From positions 1 to 35,000 of the forward strand of contig JAQGDQ010000867.1 of assembly GCA_030141605.1 (NCBI GenBank): a stretch of DNA of 35,000 nucleotides, in the 5' to 3' direction. The stretch is from Tubiluchus corallicola (taxonomy: Eukaryota; Priapulida; Priapulimorpha; Priapulimorphida; Tubiluchidae). This document shows positions 30,301 through 35,000 of this stretch, in pieces. The notes beneath the pieces are model-generated. The model worked only from the letters and a program-made list of their open reading frames with translations. It searched no databases and had not been told where the DNA came from. Each line of letters begins with the position of its first letter. Positions within the stretch are counted from its first letter, which is position 1. A program made the translations under genes and the position numbers.

Positions 30301-32939
30301 AAAATCACCACAAGGTGGCCAAAGCCAACAACAAGCGAAGGCCGCAAAGCACGCCAATGCAAGATTTCCAGTACAAGATGCAAGAGAGAATTATCAAACA
30401 GAATGATTAATGGTTATAGGATAGATCCTCATTTGTAATGAGACAAATTTCAACCTATTCTACATTAAATGCAACATCCTATGCACTTTAACATTCTAAC
30501 AGTACGCATAAAGTCGTTAATTTTGTGTTATTAATTTTTTACACCTATCCGTGTTTTTCGCTCAACGTTATATTGCAGGCAATCACAGCTAACTGTGCTC
30601 GTATAATCCGACCAGACAGACAGGCCACTAACGGTATCGTCCACCTCATTGACCGAATCCTCGAACCGGCTGATGCGTCACGTTCAAGTGTCATGGACGT
30701 CATATCCAAGCACAAGTCATTGTCACGATTTGCCTCTGCGGCAGGTGAGTAAAAAATCAGATAAACAGATCTGACAAGAGCTTCATTGTTTGTTGACAAC
30801 AATGCTTTCTTTTTAACTATGGTTCTCAGTTGGTAACCCATAGATATGATTCTTGTAATCTGATTAATTACTGACACAATAATGCCTTTTTAACTGTGGT
30901 TGGTAACCTATGGATTTCATTTCTGGAACCTGATTCACTGTTAGCTCAACGATTAACAAAACCGACTGGCGCTGACAGCCCAGCATTGACAATATATATT
31001 GTTTATATATATATATATACATATATAAACAATAAAAAAAATAAAAATAAAAATAGATATTTTCCCACTTGCGGTTTGAATTCAACAGGCTTCGGTATAG
31101 CATCGGTCATTGTTCAGTGTAGATCAATAATATATGTCACGCAAACTAAACTTAATTTTCCAGTTTCTGCAAAGATTGAAAAGAAATTGAAAGAGAAAGG
31201 GCCGTTCACTATTTTCGCGCCGAGCGATGAAGCTTTTGAAAACGTTCACGAAGATCTCCTCACTAGCATAATGGAAGATGCGGAAGCTTCAAAAGGTTTG
31301 TCTCAATTTCTAGCAAGTAATGCTGCTGTAGTACATGGATAGCAAGCCAACAGTGTTGTAAAGAAACGTGGCATAATATGAGACGAAATTCCTGGAACTT
31401 TCGAGAAGTTAGAATTAGAACCAGTTCCTTTTTTTTAAAAACTGATGGAAGTGCGAACTTGAATTAGTTCCTTTTGTCATACGGGAACTTGGGACTCAGT
31501 TAGTTTACTTCCAAGGTCCACATGAAGTTAATTTTTGTGAATTTTCACATTCTTGACCATGTCTAGGTGTCTCACAAAATATTCGAATTTGTTGTTGCCA
31601 GGACTAAGTTAACAGCCATTTTAAATCGCTTACTGTGGATTGTTCTGTACATTATGGACAGAAAACTACTTGAGACAAAGGAATTTCGAACTCGAATTAG
31701 TTCCTTTTCTTCTTACCTGGGAGCTAAGAGTTGAAACTAATTACGAAAGCTGAGGTACTTCTACAATGTTACAACTCAACACGTTAGTCAAAGGTTTTAC
31801 AGACTAATGTTCTTTGTATTGTAAACTGATATTAAATAAAGTAAACAGTAACTGTAATTGTAACTGCAACTGTTACTGTAACTGTAACTGTAGCTGTAGC
31901 TGTAGCTGTAGCTGTAACTGTAACTGTTACTGTAACTGTACCTGTAGCTGTAACTGTAGCTGTAACTGTAACTGTAACTGTAACTATAGCTGTAGCTGTA
32001 GCTATAGCTGTAACTGTAACTGTAACTGTAACTGTAGCTGTAACTGTAACTGTAACTGTAGCTGTAGCTGTAGCTGTAGCTATAGCTGTTACTGTAACTG
32101 TAACTGTAACTGTAACTGTAACTGTAACTGTAGCTGTAGCTGTAGCTGTAGCTATAGCTGTTACTGTAACTGTAACTGTAACTGTAACTGTAACTGTAGC
32201 TGTAACTGTAGCTGTAGCTGTAATGTAACTGTAGCTGTAACTGTAACTGTAGCTGTAGCTGTAACTGTAACTGTAACTGTAACTGTAACTATATCTGTAA
32301 CTGCAACTGTAACTGTAACTGTTAATTAATTTTTATGATTACAGCATTACTGCAAAACCATATAATAAACAGTTACATATGCTCATCAGCAATCGTGGGA
32401 GCAGTGGACCTTAGATCTCAAAATGGTCAAGAGCTCAATGCCACATGCAGATCTGACAGCCATATCTACATTGCCAACTGCAAAGTGGTCGAGCGAGACA
32501 TTGTCGCTAGCAATGGTGTCGTTCATATATGCGATGAAGTGATAATCCCAGACATGGGTAAGCTTGCATGTCATTTACCATTGGCTACGAATTCTGCGCG
32601 TTGATAACAACAATGACATTTTCCTCTTAATTTTTGACTCGCTGTGGAAGAGACGGTAAATACCCACAAGCCTAATCTTTATAATATCGAATCATTTGTA
32701 TAGGGGAAAGATTAAGTCTTACGCTGCAACAAACGTGATAATTATCAATAATAATTTGCGGCATCTGACGAAGGCAGCAGGATCTACCCACTTTTGTTGA
32801 TCTTGCAGTTGATATTGATTATTTCAATGATTGTGGAGACACGGCAACGACTATGACGAAGATGACGAGATGAGAATGATAATGATGATGATGATGATGA
32901 TGATGATGATGGTGATGATGGTGATGATGGTGATGATGG

Positions 32940-33001
<62 letters not shown>

Positions 33002-33517
33002 TTGATTGTGATGATGATGATGAGAATGATAATGATGATAACGATGACGACGACCACGGTGATGATGATGATGATTAAGATGAAGAAGATGATGAAGACG
33101 ATGACGATGACGATGATGACAATGATAATGATGATAACGATGACGACGACCACGGTGATGATGATGATGATGATTAAGATGAAGAAGACGATGAAGACGA
33201 TGACGATGATGATGATGATGACGATGATGATGAACTGGATGGTGTTGGTGTTTTGATGTTTTGTGTTACTGTTTGTGGTAGCAGTTGTAATGGTATGACA
33301 ATGATTCAATGAATGAACAACTGCTCTGAGTAAATTTTTTGTAATACTGGATGAGTATTATTTTACCGTTATTTTTCAGCAAGAAACAACGTGAAAAACT
33401 TACATGCTCACGGTTTAGACTATTTTCATGCATTTCTTGGACCTGCTGGTTTAGTCCAGCCATTGACAAACAGCGGCCCCTACACGATATTTGCACCAAG
33501 CGACGAAGCTTTTATGG
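11143..33517 (+). CDS. TGFBI-like: TGFBI/periostin-like secreted EMI-FAS1 protein, 5' part
   Basis: Ten exons join without a frame error: 11143-11252, 18818-18913, 19444-19533, 27088-27152, 27838-27926, 29014-29247, 30579-30744, 31164-31295, 32345-32557 and 33380-33517, giving 444 residues plus one base. Order: signal peptide, EMI domain (GPNVCAVEE through VRFECCDGYEEVP), FAS1 domain 1 (H1-like GAFTLFVPVDSAF, FLYHVI, H2-like TNGIVHLIDRIL), FAS1 domain 2 (GPFTIFAPSDEAF, LLQNHII, SNGVVHICDEVIIP) and the start of FAS1 domain 3 (GPYTIFAPSDEAF). The layout equals vertebrate TGFBI and periostin, which carry four FAS1 domains, so about two domains should lie beyond the window. These proteins act in extracellular matrix and bind collagen and integrins; that is family knowledge. 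The second EMI exon is extra relative to vertebrates. Confidence 0.93.
11319..11650 (+). repeat. GGT-rich trinucleotide array with 97-bp duplication
   Basis: Degenerate GGT/GGC/GTT triplets lie in intron 1. A block starting GACTGTGGTTGTTGGCGGAA is repeated at 11356 and 11453 (period 97). The Gly- and Val-rich frames are repeat products. It is G-rich on the transcribed sense strand. Confidence 0.93.
11651..12130. other. Unremarkable intron 1 spacer
   Basis: AT-rich sequence with no recognisable gene or repeat between the two trinucleotide arrays. Confidence 0.6.
12137..12410 (+). repeat. CAT/CAC trinucleotide array
   Basis: Degenerate (CAT)n, (CAC)n and (CTT)n triplets, C-rich on the plus strand. 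It is the complementary composition of the GGT array 500 bp upstream in the same intron. The poly-Asp/Gly and poly-Met/Val frames on the minus strand are repeat products. Confidence 0.93.
12626..12701 (+). repeat. GAC/GAT trinucleotide array
   Basis: A short degenerate run of GAC, GAT and GCT triplets within intron 1. Confidence 0.85.
12702..13597. other. Intron 1 spacer
   Basis: No supported gene. A near-duplicate CAACACA(G/T)CACCACTCATAA occurs at about 13400 and 13449. A small inverted pair, GTGACCTCG/CGAGGTCAC, lies at about 13249-13271. Confidence 0.55.
13598..13900 (-). pseudogene. Non-LTR retrotransposon reverse transcriptase remnant
   Basis: One minus-strand frame reads for about 100 codons: LTTETKLHILTSLVEPVF, a TAG, LQRRLYKNMLDIKWKKKISN, then WNEVIHKHRLKWFGHVIRLP and KDSPLTTALHH before TAA. 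The RRLYKNML and RLKWFGHVIRLP blocks are the usual C-terminal signature of LINE reverse transcriptases. One in-frame stop and the missing catalytic domain show it is a dead fragment. It is a different family from the copy at 5921-6351. Confidence 0.8.
13940..15511. other. Intron 1 spacer
   Basis: I see no supported gene. AT palindromic sequence, a TATATATATACATATATATA run, lies near 15448-15470. Confidence 0.55.
15512..15779. mobile_element. 268-bp foldback (near-perfect palindrome) element
   Basis: The arm at 15512-15620 (AACAGCAAAAGATGGCTCCG ... ) and the reverse complement of 15671-15779 agree over about 108 bp with only scattered mismatches. Shared blocks include GTGGTTATTAAAGCCGTC and AGATCTAAGCAATTTCTC. 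The centre is AT-rich (ATATATATAT). It is non-coding. Its ends read AACAGC...GCTGTT with no obvious target duplication, so the class is uncertain. Confidence 0.85.
15785..18174. other. Distal intron 1
   Basis: AT-rich DNA with no convincing exon. A short GT/GC purine-pyrimidine run lies at about 17668-17693. An open frame at 17001-17330 has no domain or splice support. Confidence 0.55.
18177..18800. repeat. Higher-order minisatellite: 162 bp = 3 x 54 bp
   Basis: ATAATAGC landmarks at 18191, 18353, 18515 and 18677 give an exact 162-bp period. Each 162-bp unit holds three diverged 54-bp subunits: an AATAATAGCTAACTAATTGG type, an AATAACATTTCACTAATTG type and an AATAGCAGCTCACTAACTGG type. There are about 11.5 subunits. 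Each carries a CTAAC/CTAAT-like motif, although some read GCTAATTG or GCTAGTTG. The last subunit ends about 17 bp before the EMI exon acceptor. Because 54 is a multiple of three, an antisense frame stays open for 208 codons. Confidence 0.97.
18818..18913 (+). CDS. TGFBI-like: TGFBI-like exon 2: EMI domain N-terminal part
   Basis: The acceptor is CCTCTTTTCAG and the donor GTAAGT at 18914. It reads PNVCAVEEKQGDKDAR, then FYTECRTNQGVCGKPS. NVCA at the start and C...VCGKP at the end match the first half of the EMI domain of TGFBI and periostin. It is symmetric: 96 bp, phase 2 in and 2 out. Confidence 0.92.
19444..19533 (+). CDS. TGFBI-like: TGFBI-like exon 3: second, duplicated EMI half
   Basis: The acceptor is GATTGCAG and the donor GTAAGT at 19534. 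It reads LVLSRQSSYSNVLDQ, then ACRMTINQQVCGRPT. The end C-x7-VCGRPT copies C-x5-VCGKPS of the previous exon, but NVCA is missing. It is 90 bp with the same phase (2 in, 2 out), so it can be skipped or swapped without losing frame. Vertebrate TGFBI has no counterpart, which reads straight from GKST to VISYECC. It could be constitutive, alternative or a decaying duplicate. Confidence 0.72.
19534..22950. other. Intron 3, proximal part
   Basis: A 7,554-bp intron begins here. No supported exon. A hairpin with AATAAACAAACC / GGTTGTTTATT arms lies near 20538-20590. The 80-codon open frame at 20036-20278 has no recognisable domain. Confidence 0.55.
22951..23443 (+). repeat. 20-bp minisatellite, about 25 copies
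   Basis: Units of the type TAGTCTGGCCTAGAGGGGTA repeat with a 20-bp period. One unit near 23237 is 19 bp. Variants differ at one or two sites (TTTGGCC, CTGACC, TTGGGCC, GTACAG). Related degenerate sequence lies on both sides (near 22495 and 23460-23500, including GTCTGGGCCAAACCATAC). It is intronic and non-coding. Confidence 0.97.
23444..24237. other. Intron 3 spacer with a 52-bp direct duplication
   Basis: A block containing TTTAGTTTCCCAGGCTAGC and AATGGTCAGCT is repeated at about 23800 and 23850. Nothing else is recognised. Confidence 0.6.
24238..24700 (+). repeat. GACT / GAAT tetranucleotide array
   Basis: (GACT)n to about 24440, (GAAT)n to about 24508, (ACTG)n to about 24590, three 19-20 bp units of GAGTTGACTGACTGACTGAAT type (one with a shorter variant), then short GCAT and GAAC runs. 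A block GAATGAGTTGACTAACTGAC is present at both about 24268 and 24503, showing segmental duplication within the array. The Ser/Gln/Val frames are repeat products. Confidence 0.97.
24701..25683. other. Intron 3 spacer with a 53-bp direct repeat
   Basis: TACCTG(C/T)ACAATTG and GCTAATTGCAGG(C/T)ACATTTTAT recur at 25061 and 25114 (period 53). No gene is seen. Confidence 0.6.
25684..25925 (-). repeat. Dispersed repeat A, copy 2
   Basis: The inverted partner of 1760-2003. TTTTAAATCTCACGCAATGC near the left and the reverse complement of GGCCATCGCGGGAGTTTAAA (about 25932-25951) form imperfect inverted ends, pointing to a TIR element of roughly 245 bp. It contains GTGACGTCATATACGCACAA. No coding capacity. 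Confidence 0.7.
25952..26596. other. Intron 3 spacer
   Basis: AT-rich DNA with no recognised gene or element. Confidence 0.5.
26597..27063. mobile_element. piggyBac-like MITE with TTAA ends
   Basis: 467 bp bounded by TTAACCCTTTC at the left and GAAAGGGTTAA at the right, the TTAA target duplication plus CCC-starting TIR style of piggyBac elements. The 16-bp palindrome GTATCCCACGGGATAC occurs twice (about 26731 and 27029), each followed by a GGG(T/A)T-type stretch, so the right end is partly duplicated inside. No transposase is encoded. It ends 24 bp before the exon at 27088. Confidence 0.8.
27088..27152 (+). CDS. TGFBI-like: TGFBI-like exon 4: EMI domain C-terminal part
   Basis: The acceptor is TTTTTGTAG and the donor GTAAGT at 27153. 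It reads VVRFECCDGYEEVPDR, then PGCSG. The ECC-x-GYE-x-VP...GC pattern is the conserved end of the EMI domain in TGFBI/periostin. Phase is 2 in and 1 out. Confidence 0.92.
27193..27292. mobile_element. Short TTAA-bounded foldback MITE
   Basis: A 100-bp inverted repeat from TTAACACAACAC to GTGTTGTTTTAA. Arm sequences such as TTATTAAAACTTT and CATAGTTAAAAATCATGT are shared with the larger element at 34011-34361, so the two belong to one family. Confidence 0.7.
27438..27520 (+). repeat. 5S rRNA-like (SINE or pseudogene) sequence
   Basis: GAAGTTAAGTAATGCC, TTGGTCCGTAAATGACTGGG and TGATCACCGGAAGTGTTGT follow the order and spacing of the 3' two thirds of eukaryotic 5S rRNA (GGAAGCTAAGC ... TTGGATGGG(A/T)GACC ... 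GGGTGCTGT). The 5' third is not recognisable. It is probably a 5S-derived SINE or decayed pseudogene rather than a working gene. Confidence 0.42.
27838..27926 (+). CDS. TGFBI-like: TGFBI-like exon 5: start of FAS1 domain 1
   Basis: The acceptor is TTTTATAG and the donor GTAATG at 27927 (weaker than the others). It reads VAMKDVIETARDLGSTAMI, then KVASAAGLEE. This is the helical opening of a FAS1 domain. Phase is 1 in and 0 out. Confidence 0.87.
27947..28049 (+). repeat. TTG triplet array with duplicated spacer
   Basis: (TTG)n runs separated by two copies of ATTGTAAATTGTAAAAGTTA at about 27950 and 28001. Confidence 0.85.
28050..29013. other. Intron 5 remainder
   Basis: Holds one foldback MITE (28531-28783), listed separately. 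The rest is plain AT-rich sequence. Confidence 0.6.
28531..28783. mobile_element. TTAA-bounded foldback MITE, 253 bp
   Basis: The ends are perfect inverted repeats for about 29 bp: TTAAGAGCGATGACACACTC onward at the left and its reverse complement ending at 28783. Inner inverted blocks include TCAAATTGCCAA, CTGACTATA(C/T)ACCTGTGAA and CTTTTGCCGAACA, so almost the whole element folds back. TTAA at both borders fits a piggyBac-like target duplication, though flanking GA/TC extends the symmetry. No coding capacity. Confidence 0.85.
29014..29247 (+). CDS. TGFBI-like: TGFBI-like exon 6: FAS1 domain 1 core
   Basis: The acceptor is TTTTTATCTAG and the donor GTAAGT at 29248. It encodes 78 residues in phase 0. 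GAFTLFVPVDSAF is the FAS1 H1 motif, FLYHVIKRRI carries the conserved Tyr-His, and TIAETLYPDSTIRLVRY is the strand region before H2. Confidence 0.93.
29248..30578. other. Intron 6
   Basis: 1,331 bp of AT-rich DNA in which I recognise no gene, array or mobile element. Confidence 0.6.
30579..30744 (+). CDS. TGFBI-like: TGFBI-like exon 7: end of FAS1 domain 1, start of domain 2
   Basis: The acceptor is TATATTGCAG and the donor GTGAGT at 30745. It reads AITANCARIIRPDRQATNG, then IVHLIDRILEPADASRSS and on to FASAA with one base left over. NCAR and ATNG-VHLID are diagnostic of FAS1 domain 1 in TGFBI/periostin. Confidence 0.94.
30802..30945 (+). repeat. Imperfect direct duplication in intron 7
   Basis: AATGC(T)TT...TTTTTAACTATGGTT and GGTAACCCATAGAT recur about 80 bp later as TTTTTAACTGTGGTT and GGTAACCTATGGAT. 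Next to it, 30998-31033 is an AT hairpin with ATTGTTTATAT arms. Confidence 0.5.
31164..31295 (+). CDS. TGFBI-like: TGFBI-like exon 8: FAS1 domain 2, H1 region
   Basis: The acceptor is TTAATTTTCCAG and the donor GTTTGT at 31296. It reads SAKIEKKLKEKGPFTIFAP, then SDEAFENVHEDLLTSIMED. GPFTIFAPSDEAF is a textbook FAS1 H1 motif. It is symmetric, phase 1 in and 1 out. Confidence 0.93.
31296..31845. other. Intron 8, proximal part
   Basis: Contains loosely repeated GAATTAGTTCCTTTT blocks at about 31462 and 31695 and a related AGAACCAGTTCCTTTT at about 31417. No gene is seen. Confidence 0.5.
31846..32323 (+). repeat. TGTAAC/TGTAGC hexanucleotide array
   Basis: About 80 hexamers, mainly CTGTAA and CTGTAG with a few CTGTTA and CTATAG variants. 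It ends about 21 bp before the acceptor of the exon at 32345. The Cys/Asn/Ser frame through it is a repeat product. Confidence 0.97.
32345..32557 (+). CDS. TGFBI-like: TGFBI-like exon 9: FAS1 domain 2, YH and H2 region
   Basis: The acceptor is TTATGATTACAG and the donor GTAAGC at 32558. It reads LLQNHIINSYICSSAIVG, then ELNATCRSDSHIYIANC, then SNGVVHICDEVIIPDM. It aligns throughout with TGFBI domain 2 (LLNNHIL, the Cys after HIL, NGVIHYIDELLIP). It is symmetric, phase 1 in and 1 out. Confidence 0.94.
32847..33235 (+). repeat. GAT/GAC trinucleotide array with 96-bp duplication
   Basis: (GAT)n with GGT and GAC interruptions. AATGATAATGATGATAACG and the following 70 bases, including GACGACGACCACGGTGATG, occur at 33025 and again at 33121 (period 96). 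The poly-Met and poly-Ile frames are repeat products. Confidence 0.96.
33380..33517 (+). CDS. TGFBI-like: TGFBI-like exon 10: start of FAS1 domain 3
   Basis: The acceptor is TATTTTTCAG and the donor GTGAGC at 33518. It reads ARNNVKNLHAHGLDYFHAF, then LGPAGLVQPLTNSGPYTIF and APSDEAFM with one base left over. A third H1 motif shows a third FAS1 domain. It is the last exon in the window and the gene continues to the right. Confidence 0.92.
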
Positions 33518-33637
33518 GTGAGCAAATTTTGAATTTCTGCAGCTGTAGGAAAAATTTACTACCAAAAGGGTGGTACGTCAGTTCTCCCTAGACCCTTGTT
33601 CGTAATAACAGTATTATGCATATATCAGTACTGTTAC

Positions 33638-33641
<4 letters not shown>

Positions 33642-33678
<37 letters not shown>
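33642..33678 (+). repeat. (TA)n microsatellite
   Basis: An uninterrupted TA run of about 36 bp in the intron after exon 10. Confidence 0.95.
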
Positions 33679-33679
<1 letters not shown>

Positions 33680-33880
33680 TCAGTAATTATGAATGCAGCA
33701 GAACGTACAGATCTAAGCTGTGGTTGACCTTGATGAGTTTTAGTTCTTCGTCAGCCTTTCACCAATCAGCTTAACATCATAACTCAGATAAATTATTAAT
33801 CTTAATGATTTTGTTTCATTGCATCATACTATCGTTTTATGCACCGTGTTTTTCTTCCTGTAAAAATGTGGTAAACAAAA

Positions 33881-33932
33881 ATACTTATACTTTTATACTT
33901 ATACTTACGCTTACGCTTACACTTATACTTAT
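33881..33932 (+). repeat. ACTTAT/GCTTAC hexamer array
   Basis: Short hexamer repeat with units ATACTT, TTACGC and TTACAC. Confidence 0.85.
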
Positions 33933-34010
33933 CTCAAAATTGTCAATCAATGTTAAGTAGACCTGACAATCAGAAAATCGTCAATTTTTTTACTACACTT
34001 ATATTTACAG

Positions 34011-34361
34011 TTAAAACACCACAACTTTATTAAAACTTTTAATTTACATAGTTAAAAATCATGTCAATCATTTCGACAAAGCTACTGCTGTCATCGTCAG
34101 TGGTAATTTTTTCAAACATACAACCAGCTTATATAAGGCAGAGGCTACAGTACAGCACATTATGCACTACCTCCATGCACAAATGTTAAATACATAATTA
34201 GAGCATAATGTTCTCTACAGTAGGGTCTGCCTACTACATAAACTGGCTGTATGTTTGTAAAAAATTGCCACTGACTCTGTCAGCAGTAGCTCTGTCAAAA
34301 CGTTTGACATGATATTTTAACCAGGTAAATTAAACGTTTTAATAAAATTATGATGTTTTAA
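34011..34361. mobile_element. TTAA-bounded foldback MITE, 351 bp
   Basis: The left arm starts TTAAAACACCACAACTTTAT and the reverse complement of the right end starts TTAAAACATCATAATTTTAT. Arms of about 160 bp share AATCATGTCAA/ATATCATGTCAA, GCTACTGCTG, GTCAGTGG(T/C)AATTTTTT and CAAACATACA. The outer arm sequence matches the 100-bp element at 27193-27292, so this is a longer member of the same family. TTAA ends suggest piggyBac-type mobilisation. Confidence 0.82.
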
Positions 34362-34656
34362 CGATAAAAATGGTCTTATAGGTATTAAATTTAAATAAAT
34401 GTTAACTTAACTCATGAAGCGAATAAAAGCCCTGTGGGTTTTGATGATTAAAATTCAATATTTTACACAAAATCTGAGTTTAATAATTCACAAATTGGAA
34501 CATTATTGGGTAAGATGAAGCATGTATCAGAGTTTGAACTTTTGATTTCATCCTAGGTGTCTAGCTTGCTTTGGTACAGAGCTACTTTTTCAGGCTTGAG
34601 TAGGCTAACAACTGTATGGATGATATAGTTCCTTGTTATAAAACAATAAATGTTAA

Positions 34657-35000
34657 AAAGGAAAGGCCAAGCCTTCTAGGATGTTAGGCTTAATTCAATG
34701 TTAGAGGGGTTTAGTAACAAAACGGCAATAAGCGCCTCGTGTAACTATTAAAATCACTTTAAATTCGCGGTCACTTCATGCTTGGACGCTCCCATTTTCA
34801 ATGCCCATTCTTCTTCCAATGACGTCATTCGTCCTGAACAAAAGTAACGCACTGTCAATCTTCACCAAAAGTATAATAAGTCTTTACAAAAAAACTGATA
34901 GCTAATTTTGTAATAACTTTGCGTGAACATTAGGTAATCTGCAGAAGTTTGAATTGGTTTAAGCAAAGAGCGCTTACGGAAAGCCACGACGCGCTTACGA
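34657..35000 (-). repeat. Dispersed repeat B, copy 2 (cut by window end)
   Basis: The reverse-complement partner of 5216-5573, about 29 kb away. The copy reaches the last base of the window (GGAAAGCCACGACGCGCTTA at the end), so its true border is outside. CCAATGACGTCATTCG is shared with copy 1. Confidence 0.85.

Noticed and set aside
30896-31342. 148-codon open frame running through the exon at 31164-31295
   Set aside because: Only 31164-31295 is exon; the rest extends into introns on both sides, as phase and FAS1 alignment show.
31814-32329. 171-codon Cys/Asn/Ser frame
   Set aside because: Direct translation of the TGTAAC/TGTAGC hexamer array within intron 8.
32831-33309. Poly-Met and poly-Ile frames
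   Set aside because: Generated by the GAT trinucleotide array.

Overview
This window looks like a piece of an AT-rich animal genome, most likely an invertebrate. It has spliced genes with GT-AG introns, non-LTR retrotransposon fragments, TTAA-bounded MITEs and a great deal of simple-sequence DNA. There is no bacterial or operon signature. I cannot name the phylum from the sequence alone.

Two plus-strand genes are supported by exon chains in which splice sites, phases and protein families all agree. (1) Positions 239-5889 hold the last seven recognisable exons of an adhesion-class (family B2) G-protein-coupled receptor. They cover the end of TM4, the ECL2 Cys-Trp, TM5, TM6, TM7 and a cytoplasmic tail of about 138 residues ending at a TAG. 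The extracellular part and TM1-3 lie upstream of the window. (2) Positions 11143-33517 hold the 5' part of a secreted EMI-FAS1 matrix protein of the TGFBI/periostin type. It has a signal-peptide exon, three EMI exons (two of which look like a tandem duplication), and exons for FAS1 domains 1, 2 and the start of 3. The gene runs off the right edge.

Layout: 1-5889 receptor exons, whose introns are filled by a purine array, a compound tri/hexanucleotide array, an LTR-like block and two dispersed repeats. 5904-6368 is a retrotransposon insertion with a 17-bp target duplication in the receptor 3' UTR. 6369-11142 is intergenic and carries a hAT-like element with an expanded 58-bp subterminal repeat. 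11143-33517 is the matrix gene; its two introns of about 7.5 kb hold complementary trinucleotide arrays, a LINE remnant, a 268-bp foldback, a 162-bp higher-order minisatellite, a 20-bp minisatellite, a tetranucleotide array and several MITEs. 33518-35000 is intron with a further MITE and the inverted partner of a repeat seen at 5216.

I found no evidence of a new defence, toxin or enzymatic system. The most interesting signals are the duplicated EMI half-exon with symmetric phases, three matrix-gene exons whose 3' splice sites are abutted within about 25 bp by repeats or a MITE, the family of TTAA-bounded foldbacks, and the apparently chimeric retrotransposon copy.
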